Origin: Pestalotiopsis fici W106-1 | Lineage: Eukaryota > Ascomycota > Sordariomycetes > Amphisphaeriales > Sporocadaceae | DNA length: 64,000 nucleotides | Direction of reading: 5' to 3' | NCBI RefSeq assembly: GCF_000516985.1 | Contig: NW_006917095.1 | Span: 1,989,077-2,053,076, forward strand | Shown: positions 1-10,808 of the stretch, piece by piece | How the letters are laid out: every line of letters starts with the position of its first letter | How positions within the stretch are numbered: the first letter of the stretch is position 1 | Program-made: the position numbers and the translations under genes | The notes under the pieces: generated by a model | The model's database searches: none | The model's input: the letters and a program-made list of their open reading frames with translations, nothing else | What the model was told of the DNA's origin: nothing

Positions 1-1
1 A

Positions 2-481
2 GACCCCGAGTCGGGCTGTCCCTATGACTTTGTTTCGGTGCATTGGTACGGCGACTTTGCGGGCCTGGCGTCGTGGCTGGGCACGCTGCGCGAGTTTTAC
101 GTGACCAACTCATCGGGCGCCGACGAGGACCTGGCCTTCTGGGTCACCGAGGTCGCGCTGCCGCAAGAGGACGAGGACGCCACCGTCTCCATGCTCAACC
201 AGAGTATGGTATACCTCGACGGCCTAGACTGGGTCTCGGGCTACGCGTGGTTTGGCGCGTTCCGAACTGACGACGCCAATGACTGGACCGGCAGCTCGGT
301 CGCCATGTTTGATGATGATGGCGGTCTTACCGAGGTCGGGTCGCTGTACATGGGCGGAGAGGAGAATGGGTTTGCCGAGGGCACAAAGGGAGAAGGAGAC
401 TCCTCGGCCGCCGCGTGTGCTTTTGTGCCCAGTTGGATATTGGCCGTTGCTGGCGCGACAGCCATGGCTTTGATGTTATAG
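2..481 (+). CDS. GH128-like (Asl1-type) glycoside hydrolase, C-terminal part, GPI-anchor signal
   Basis: The reading frame is open from base 2 to the TAG at 479–481, so only the last about 159 residues are present and the start lies left of the window. The segments DFVSVHWYGDF, FWVTEVALP and GLDWVSGYAWFG fit the end of the barrel in Asl1-like glycosyl hydrolases (GH128, beta-1,3-glucan active): a His-Trp-Tyr strand, a Glu on a late strand as nucleophile candidate, and a closing aromatic strand with Trp-Phe-Gly. A short Gly/Glu/Ser-rich spacer then leads to a hydrophobic tail (about 20 residues ending MALML) with small residues before it, as expected for GPI attachment, so the protein probably sits at the plasma membrane or wall. 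The family is fairly clear; substrate and exact role are inferred. It lies next to the RIP block but is not itself mutated. Confidence 0.75.
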   Translation, partial: DPESGCPYDFVSVHWYGDFAGLASWLGTLREFYVTNSSGADEDLAFWVTEVALPQEDEDATVSMLNQSMVYLDGLDWVSGYAWFGAFRTDDANDWTGSSVAMFDDDGGLTEVGSLYMGGEENGFAEGTKGEGDSSAAACAFVPSWILAVAGATAMALML

Positions 482-718
482 TAACGGGACGAGATGAGAC
501 GATGTAAGATGATTGACGAATAGAACGAAAAGTGCACGCGACCAGAGCACTAAGAGATTATACAAATTTTTGCATTTGCATATTTGAGCGAGACCATATA
601 CCCTATTTTCAGATAGCGATATACATAACAGACAATTATATTCTATAGTTTTCCAGGTATACGGCCACATTTCTTGGCGTGGCGTTATTAACCAATTATA
701 CGGCTATATTTAAATAAA

Positions 719-730
719 ATCGGGCCCGAT
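719..730. repeat. 12-bp perfect palindrome at left edge of RIP block
   Basis: The string atcgggcccgat is its own reverse complement and sits close to the left edge of the AT-rich block, where the local base composition changes. It may be a remnant of an element terminus. Its function is unknown. Confidence 0.4.
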
Positions 731-3700
731 CGTTTTATTTTTTGCGGCTTTAAACTTTTTTTACGCCTTTAAAATAGCTTTAAATTTAAATATATTAAAT
801 AAAATAATACTTTCCGCTATTATTTATTAATTTGTATTAAATTTATATTTTTTAATATTAATTTAATATTTTTATAACGTTATAAAGGCGTATTTTTTTA
901 ATTTGCTTTTACGCTATTTTTAATCCTAAAACGTAGTTTTTTTAGCCGTAAAATATACCGTTTATTATATTCGGTTTATATTTATTAATAAATATATTTT
1001 TACGGTAATTTTCGGTAATTATTCGTAAAATTATATTATTTTACGATTTAAATTTAATTTAAATAAAATTAAAATTTACCTTTAGGCGAATTAGGAAGGC
1101 TTTTATTTATTTTTTTAATTTTTATATTCCTTTTTTTTTTATAAACCTTTTTTCTCCTTTTTTTTACGTTTTTTTGCGTTATACGTTTTTTATTTGCTTT
1201 ATTTTTTTTTATAATAATAATATTTGCTTTTTTTATTTATATGCTATTATTAAAATATATTTTTTACCGGTTTTTTTAAATTAATGCTAACGTTTAATTT
1301 ATAATTATAAAATTTAAATTATATATTTAGGCCTTAAAATATACGCAAAAAAAGGCTATTTATACCTATTATTATTTTTTTTATATATATAAAATAAAAT
1401 TAAAAATTTTAAATTGCTTTTTAGCGTTATTTTTTATATTTTATTTTATTATAGGAAAATCGCTTAAAAGCCGTGCCTAAAAAGGATTATTTTTTTTATT
1501 TAAATATAAATTTGGTTTACGGGCGATATAAAATTAAAAAAAGCGCCCGGAGCTTCCCGGTACTCGCTTTTAAGCGAATTTTATAATATTTTATATATTA
1601 TACGGGTCCGAATAAGGCCTATTAGCCGGATATTAAGGCGAAAAATAATTAAAAACGTTTTTTATTACGGGTTATATAAAAATTATATTTTTAAACGTAA
1701 AATTTTAAAAAATATTATTAAATAATAAATATATACGAAATTATATAAATATATTTCGGTAGCTATTATTATTTAAAATATTTTTTTTTCTTAATAAACT
1801 TTTTTTAAGCGATATAACGGCTTTTCGAGCGGCTATTTTATAAGCTAAATTTATTACGTTTATTATTAATTTAATAAAGGACGAATCGGCTATTAAATTA
1901 TTTATATGCTTTTTATTTAATATATTTTTAATTAAAAATAAAACGGCTATAATCGAAGCTAAACGGGATAAATAATTTTAATCCGACGTTAATAAATATA
2001 TTCGAATATAAAATATAATTATAAATTTTAAAAATAATAACGCTAATTAAATTAAGGTTAATAATGCTAAATTTATTCCGTTAGCGGTATATAAGCTCGA
2101 AAAATTATTTTTTATAAAAAAAGCAAAAAATAAAGCTTAGTTTTTTTCGGGCCCGAATAAAACCGGATTAAGCCGCCCGCGTAATATTTAAAAAAATATT
2201 AAAGCTAAAATAAATAAAATAAAAAAATATAATTTTAGTATAAAGCGGTAAATTTTAAACGAAATTAAACGTTATATTACGTAATAATCCGTTATAAATC
2301 GCGCTTTTATAGGTTCGGTATTAATAAAAATAATTACGCCGCTATATAAATAAATAAAGTTTATTAAAAATAAATTAATATTAACGCTTAAAGCCGCGCT
2401 TTTAAATTTTTATATAACCCGTAAATATACGGCCGCGAAGGCAAAAAATAATAATAGCGATAATTTAAAGGCTTTCGTATTTATTAATAGCTTAAAGCGC
2501 TTTAAAAAATTAGCAAAATAATTTATTTTTTTCGATTTAGCGAAAATATATAAATAAATAAACCGGGTTTAGGTTTTTTTTATTAATTAACGTTTTGCTA
2601 TTTCCGCTTATATTTAGCGTTTATTTTTATTTATATTAACGTATTATACGATTAATATTATATTTTATTTATATTAATTACCGGTTTATATACCGATAAA
2701 ATCGTATTAGTTTATAAATAGCTTTTTTATATTATATTTAGCCCGATATAACGCGTTCGGTTATATATACGCTTTTTTCGTAAAATTTATAAATTTATAA
2801 TTATTATAAATTTTTTTTAATATCTATATTTATTTATTAATGCTATAGCTTTATTAAAGCTAACGTATAAATAGCGTATATATAGCTATTACGGCCGCGA
2901 TTAATTTTTTAAAAAAATTAAATTTAACGTAAAAAATAATTTATATAAAAATTATAAAAAAAATATTAGTTATTATAGCTTGCCTAATAATAAGCGGCGC
3001 TTTGCTTTTTAATCGATTTTTTCCCGCGATTTTTCGATTTTAAAACCTTTTAAACGAGCCCGGCAAATGCCTTTTATTATATAAAACTTTATTATTAATA
3101 AAAGCTTAAATAAATAAAGCCCGGCTACGCTAAAAAATAAATATAATTTAAAATTATTCGATTTTTTGCTTATAAATTTAAATAAGCCCGATATCGATTA
3201 AAAAATATATATTAAGGCTAATATAGCTTTTTATAAATAAAATTTTAGCCTAATATTCGCGCCCCGGTACCTAAATTTAACGGCTAAATATATCGTATAG
3301 CTTTTTATTAATAATCTGTTTACGGTTTTTAACGATAATATTAGCGTTATAATATATTAATATAATTATTATAACGCTTTTTATTAAAAAAATAAGGCTA
3401 TTAAGGCTAAGCGTAGCAAAAGCTTTAAATTTAATAAATATTATAATAACGGCCGAATCGTTTTTTAGCTATTTTTAAAACCGCCCGGTTTTTTTTAAAC
3501 GCTATTTTCCGGGCGCAACGCCCGTAATAAGGCGTTTCGTAATATTTTACGGTAATATAATACCGCTTATTCGTTTATATTTATATAATTTCCGGTATTA
3601 TTTAAATTTAAAATATTCCGATTTAATAATAATAATTTTAGCTATTATTATATATAAAATGCTTTTTATTATAAAACCGGATTTTTATAATTATAGGCTA

Positions 3701-6700
3701 GGTTTAAGCCGACGTATTAGCAATTATATTTTTTAAATTTAAAAAAAGCCGTATTAATGCGAATAAGCCTAAATAATAGCTTTAATTTAAATATAATAGC
3801 CTAATTATTAAATTATTTTTATTATTATAATTTATATATAGAAATTTACGCGATTATTTAAAAGCGTTTTATTTAAATAATCGTCGAATAACGCTATTAA
3901 AATTTAAACGGCGAAGCCTTACGGGTTATTTTAAACCTTAATTTTCGTTTAATATTAGAAAAAAGCGTAAATTGCCGGCGGGAAAACCTTCCGGTCGCTA
4001 ACGATATTATTAACTTTTTCCCGGATTATACTAAGCCTAAACGCTAACGTAAAATAATTTTAGCGGAATATAACCCCGAAAAATTTACGTTAAAAAAGAT
4101 TTTTATAAAATATTTATTATATATACCGCTTATATACGTTTTAATATAGCTAAATAAAAATAAAAGGTTCGAAATAAATTTAAATAAACGCGGGCCGTTA
4201 AAAAAAGCAAAAAATATAATAATTATATAGAAATAATTCTAATATTATTTTTATTATTAAAAAAACGGCTAATCGGTTTTATTCGCGTTCGAAAAGCTAT
4301 TTTAATAATTCGTTATTAATATTTAGGTTATTACGAAGCAAAACGCTTTTTAATATATTAAAAATAATTAAAATAAGGTTTATATCGATTTTTATAATAG
4401 CTTTAAAAATGCTTTCGCGTTTAATTACCTTAATTTAGGTAATTTAAATATTAAAAGCATTTATTTATCCGTATTTTATATCGGAAATTTATATAATATA
4501 TACCGTTATTATTAGGATTTTATATTTATAACGCGTTATTTAGGTAAATTTATATTTTTCGTTATTTTTACCGCTAATCCGAATTAATTAAAAATAAAGC
4601 GTAAATTATTTTTAAGGTAAACCGTTAATAATCGGCCAAATATTAGCGTTTGTGTTTTAGATTTAAAACGTAAAAAATTATTATAAAATATTACCGAGCT
4701 AAATTGCTTTAATAAATACGCTAAATATATATAAATTATCGAATATTAAAAGCGTAATTTATTTTATATATATTTATTAATTTTTTTAAAGCTTACGGAT
4801 CGCGATTAATTACTAAATCCCGCGAATATCGATAAAATAATTCGAATAAAAGTTCCCGGTCCCGATATTAATTTTAACGGCGTTTTTCGCAAAATCGTTT
4901 TTAAATTTATAATTTATAATTTTTATTTTACTAAAAGGCATAAAAATTTAAATACCGTCGTTTATGCCTTTTTATATATAATAAATAGCAAATATTTTAA
5001 AAAATTCTTAAAAGCTTATTTTTCGGAAACCGTAATTTACGAAAATAGCTATTTTATATATCGGCGACGCTTTATAAAAAATATTCCGGGCTTAAATAAT
5101 AATATAAAAGGCTTAAAAAGCGTTAATAATTATTAAATAATATTTTATAACCCGTATTTAAACCGAAAATATTAAACGTATATTAATATTAAAATATATA
5201 TTATTATAAAAGCCGTAAAATATATATATAAATATATATATAAAAAATCCGATTAAATTATAATAAGGCTTAGTAAAGATTTATAAGTAAAGGATAAAAT
5301 TACGGATTATATTTTTAATAGGTATATTAAGCCGTATAAGGCTTATTAGCGCTTATTAAAATTTTTTACGTATAATTTATTTTCGGCCGTTAAATCGTTT
5401 AATATTTATTTATTTATTTAGGATAAACTAACGTTTAAACCTAAATTAAGTAAGGCTATAGTTTAAAAAAAATTAATAATAGCCGGATAAAGCTAATAAC
5501 CTAAATAAATTTTAATTAGAATTTTATAAAATTTTATAATATATTTTATTTAAATTTTTTTTTAATATATAAATAAAATAATTTAGATTTATTTTAGGTT
5601 AAACAGAAAAATAAAAGTTATAACGCGATCAAAAGGATATAATAGGTCGGTCCCTAAGCCGGCGAAAAATTCTAATTGCGTTTATTATTTATTATCGTTT
5701 TTTAGCGCGAAAAATTTTAATAACCTAATATTTTTTAACGGTAAACGGTATATTACGTTTAAAAAAATTTATAAAATAAAAAAATTAATTAAAAACGACC
5801 GGTATTAAAAATATTTTTTCGAAAAATTAAAAGATTTTTCGAACGGGAAGCAAATAAAAAATATTTTTTATTACGCTTTATTAATTTAAAAAATCGATAA
5901 TTTTTTATATATTTAAAAAAAGTTTTATAAATATTTATATAATAATTTTCCTAAATAAATCGATTATTTAAGCGGTTAGCCGGCTATTATTAAAAGCCTT
6001 TATTTAAATTATAGTTTTTATTTTATATATCGCTAATTTTTTTTAGGCGTATCGTAAAAGTTTATTAGGCTATTTTCGGCGGTATTCGATTAAAAATTTA
6101 TAATTAATAATTGTTTTTTATTAACGGAATTCGATTACGATCGGGTTTATAAAAAATAAATTTCGCTTTAAATTTAGCTTAGCTTAATAATAAATAATAA
6201 AAAGCGTTTAATTATATTATAAAAGCTATTTTAATAAATTTATCCGGTATATATTTTTATTTATAAAAATTAGCCGGGATAGAAAAGATTTTTTTATATT
6301 AAACGCTTTATTATTATTATTATTTTTTTAGTAATATAATTTTTTATATAACGTTATCCGGTATCGCCGCGCTATTATTATTAAAAGGTAAAATTATTTA
6401 TTTAAAGTTTAAAATCTTTATTCGATTTTATTCGGATTTTATTTATATTATTTCGTAAAAAATAAATAAGGCTTAGCTTTTTTAAAAAAATAGCTTTTAT
6501 TATTTAAAACGAAATAATTATATAAAATAAATATTATTTTAATACCGTTAATAGGATTTTATGCGATATATAAAACGTAAATTATTTTTTCGGGGGTATA
6601 TTAATTTTATTAAATAGCGATTTCGCTTAAATTTTATTTATAATATATAAAAATAGCCGCGTTTAAATAATTAAAACCTATTTATAAAAATCGAATATTT

Positions 6701-9700
6701 AGGCCTAAATACGAAAGCTATTTTTAACGGAAAATATACGTTTATTATAAACAAAGCCCGAAAATATAACGTATGCTTAATAATTAAATTTTTTTATTAT
6801 TATTTATATATAAACGGTTTTATCCGTTTATTAAATTTTATTAGGGTTTTCCGGTATTAAAACGATTTATTTAATTATATTTATTTATACCCGACGTTAG
6901 CTAGCGTTATAACGTAGCTAAATATTTTTATCCGTAAAACGATTTTTTGCGTTTATAATATTTAGGTAAATAATATAAACGAAATTTTTTTAAATTATAT
7001 ACCCGGGGCTATTAGGGAATATAATTTAAAAAACGAATTTTTGCCTAATAGCTTTTTTAATATCGAATTGCCTTTTATAAAATATTTTAATTTATTAAAG
7101 CCTTTTAAAATGCTTTCGGTTAAATTACGGCTTAAAGTAAAAAATTTTATTATGCTATTACGTAATTTTTCCTTAAATATAAAAATATATAATAATATCC
7201 GTTTTGCTATTATTAAATTTTATCGGTATATTATTAAAACTAAAATATTTAGTAATAGGTTTTATAAGCAAATAAAGCCGATTTTACGTTTATAATTAAA
7301 TTAAAATGGGGATAATTAGCCGTTTCCGTAATTTTATAAATAATTTCCGGTATAATTTAACTTTTTTATAATTATTAATAAATTTTAAAAGCAATTTTTT
7401 AATATAATAAATATCGACTTATAAACGTAGGTTTTTATATACGGCTAATTTTATATAATAATATTTTAATTAACGAATATCGGGAAATTAAGAGTTTTAT
7501 TAAACGAAAAACCTATTATTATAAATAATATCGTTTATTTAAAAATGCTAACGTTTATAAAAAAAATATAATTAAATATTTAAATTATATAAATTAATTT
7601 TAGCGTATTTAAAGAATTTCGGAATTTATTATTTATAATAAATTTTAATTTATATATTTAATAAAAATAATTAGTTTTTAAAAAGGCAAAATCGGTTACG
7701 AAAGCAGGTTTTCGGGTTAAAAAAGTTAAATTTATAATTTTTATAAAATTATTTAAGGCGTATACGCCGGCTTTATAAATATTATTATTATTAAAAAATA
7801 TTTATTTCCGCCCGATTAAAATCGGAAACCCTTAAAAAACGTTATATAATATTAAACGTTAAAAAATATAAATACTAAAAGGTTTATAATTTAGTTTACT
7901 TTAGAAAATACGTAAACGGCTGCGAAAATAATTAAAAAATACTAATTATCGTCGAATAAAGCCAGAAATATATAATAAAAAAATATAAAAATACGCGAAA
8001 AATTTTATAATATAATTTATTTTAAAAATAAATTATCGACGCCGGAAACGACCGGGAAAAGCCGAATATAATTAAAAAAGGTTATAAATCCCTATTAATT
8101 TTTTAATAATTTTAATTAATATATAATTATAAAATATTATTTAAATTAAAATTACCGGTCGTATAAGGTTAAAAAGTGCTAAAAAGCGCTTAAAGGTTTT
8201 TTTTTTTAAAAGCCTTTTTCGAGCTACGCTTAATAGAATTTTTCGGGTAAATTAGCGGTCGGAAATCGTTAAAAAATTATTTTTATATATTTACCGAAGC
8301 GGTAAAAATATTATTTTTTTTAATTATTATAATAATAATTATTATAAGCTTTATTTTCGATTTTTTTTATAACTATATAAAATTAAAAAAGGCCGTTACG
8401 TTTTATATAGCGTTTATAAGCTTCCGATTTAGCTAAAAAAACGCCGAAAATAATTATTAAACCGGTTTTAATATTAATAATATTAATGCTATTATTTTTT
8501 TTATAATTAATATTATTCGCTATTTTTCGGGGTTAAAAACGGTTAAAAATAATTAAAAATTTATTTTAAATTAAAATTTAGCTAAATATCGATATTAATA
8601 CGATTATTATTAAAATAAATTTAAAATATATTTTAAAGCGAAATTTTATTTTAACGTTATTATAAATTACCGTTAATATATTTTTAATAATTTTCGATAT
8701 TTTCCGGAATCGGCAAATTTATTATATATTTAAAATTTGCCGATTATTTTAATAAATTTAAATATATTATTAAGGATTTTAAAAAAGGCGAATATGGTTA
8801 AATTATTTTATTTAAGGATTTTCGGGCTTTTATAATTATTATAAAAAATAAAAATAAATTTTTTTTTTCGGCGTTAATCGTAATTTTTCTAATTTTTTCG
8901 GCGTTATAAAAAAACGGAAATTATTTACCGTTTCGCAGGTTTTTAATAAATATAATAATAGCGTTTATATCGATAATTTTAAATTTACGCTTAACCGGGG
9001 TCGAAAAAGCTTTTCCGGTTACGGAAAAGGTCGGAAAAGGCTTTTATACCTTTTTTAACGTTTTAAAATCGCAAATATAAGCTTTTACGGCTTTAATACG
9101 GGATTCGGTAATTTATTTTTTGGCTTTTTCGCTTTTATAATTTTATTTATAATTTTTAGCTAAAATTTATATTATTTAGGTTTTTTTATTTAAAGCCGAA
9201 ATTTTATTACGAAATTATTTAAATTTTTTTTTAATTTAGGTTTTAGTTTTTTTAAAAATTATAATCGATCGGCGTAAAAAAGCGTCGAAAGCGCCCGAAA
9301 AGCGTTAATTATCGTTAAATATAATTAAAATAATCTAGGAATATAGCTAGGAAAAAAATAATAATATACGGAAATTATATAAGGTATCGTTAATATTAAT
9401 TTTATATTTTTCGGTGCCGGAAATAATTAAAAAAAATATAATAAAAATTTAAAAAATTTAAAGCCGTTAATATAAATTAATTATACTTAATTTGCTATTA
9501 TATATAATTTTATTCGACGCTATTTTATCGTAAAAAATATAAAAAAATTATAATTAATATAAAATTAATTTTAAAAGCCGAATATAGCGTTAATATAAAT
9601 TAATAATATTTATAAAATAAAAAAGCTATAATTATTATAAATATAATAATATTATATAATACGGTTATTAACGTTAAAATTACGCCTAAAGGCGTATATA

Positions 9701-10272
9701 CGCCTAAATAGCCGTATTTAATTATAAAAATTTTAAAAAAATCGTATTTAGCGTAAAAACGGTTTAAAAATACGATTATTATAATAAATTAGCTATAAAA
9801 AATATATATAAATATAAAATAAAAATTTATAATAATTAGCAATTTACCGGGAAAATAATAATTTAAAAAACTTAAAATTATATAGCTAAAAAACGCGGGA
9901 AAATATAAAAATAGCTATAATAAATCCGATTTACGCGTAATTATATAATTAAAATTAAGCCCGATTAAAAATTAAATATTTTAATTAAAATCGATTATAA
10001 TAATTACGATAATTTTAGTAATTATATAGGTTTTTCGGCTATATATAAATTTTTAATAATAAAAGCGATTTTATATATTTACGACTTTTTACGGTATTTT
10101 TAAGCTTAATTATTTTAATATTATTTACGATTTTAGCGTTACCGCGGTTTTCCTATAATTTACGGTATTTTTAAAATTTTAAATTTTACTATTATTTACG
10201 GTATTATTATTATTTACGGTATTTTTTAATACCTGGATTTTGCTATCGGTCGCGGTTTTGCTATTATTAATA

Positions 10273-10296
10273 TTTTTTTTGCGTAAGCAAAAAAAA
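10273..10296. repeat. Perfect 10-bp-arm hairpin at right edge of RIP block
   Basis: Eight T plus GC (10273–10282), a GTAA spacer, then GC plus eight A (10287–10296) form a perfect inverted repeat. It lies exactly where the AT-rich block ends, and the next bases are TCTGG then CTAA. A hairpin just before a CTRR-like end resembles the 3' end of a Helitron. An A/T-rich hairpin could also arise by chance here. Confidence 0.4.
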
Positions 10297-10808
10297 TCTG
10301 GCTAATAAGGTCAGCTAGTATTATAATATTAGGTTATATGGATACACGTCTTCCGTTGCCATAAATACGACGCGTTTGTATCTATTAATTTGGGTAATGC
10401 TTGACAAGGTGTTTTGATTGACCCGATTTGAAGAGAGACGCGAATAGACTATTTAATGTCCTGGCAAGAGATCTATTTAGATGACGGGCCAGAAAAGGAA
10501 AACCCCTTGCGTAGATGCTTGACTTGATTGGCCGTCGCCACACGGTGTCAAGGTCGCTTTTGGGCCGCTATTCCCCAATCGGAAGTAAGTAAACATGGTC
10601 CGTCCGGGTCCCACCAACTATGCAAACATGGAGGGGCAGCTAAGCTTGTTTACTTTCGTGACACGCGAGTGGTCAATGGATGATCCTCCCTTTTGATATA
10701 GTCGATCCATTTTATTAAGTCAAGTGCTAGAGACTACAGTCATCTTTTCCAGCCTCACTTCATACATCTCCATCCAGGTATAATTTGAGCAAGGAAAGCT
10801 GTCAAAAC
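10297..10808. other. Intergenic: upstream region of coiled-coil gene
   Basis: Normal base composition resumes abruptly after the RIP block. No gene was seen. This segment should hold the promoter and 5' leader of the following gene, and it has not been drawn into the AT-rich decay. Confidence 0.6.

Larger units (their letters stand above)
685..10296. repeat. AT-rich, RIP-degraded repeat block (decayed transposable elements)
   Basis: About 9.6 kb of very AT-rich sequence with sharp edges on both sides. CpA and TpG are almost absent except as GCA and TGC, while CpG remains common, the mark of repeat-induced point mutation acting on both strands of a duplicated element. All frames are full of TAA/TAG. 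The longest open stretch (7041–7295) has the Ile/Asn/Lys/Phe bias of random AT-rich DNA and no recognisable domain. By RIP biology the source should be one or more transposons, but I could not identify a reverse transcriptase, integrase or transposase by eye, so the element type is open. A less mutated pocket near 5,590–5,660 may be a junction between two elements. Such blocks are usually heterochromatic. Confidence 0.85.

Noticed and set aside
7041..7295. 84-codon open frame in the RIP block
   Set aside because: Its composition is what random AT-rich DNA gives (Ile, Asn, Lys, Phe), it has no domain, and stops surround it in all frames.
10785..10808. Upstream extension of the coiled-coil protein
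   Set aside because: The extra codons begin with TTG. The first ATG is at 10809, and nuclear fungal genes normally need ATG.
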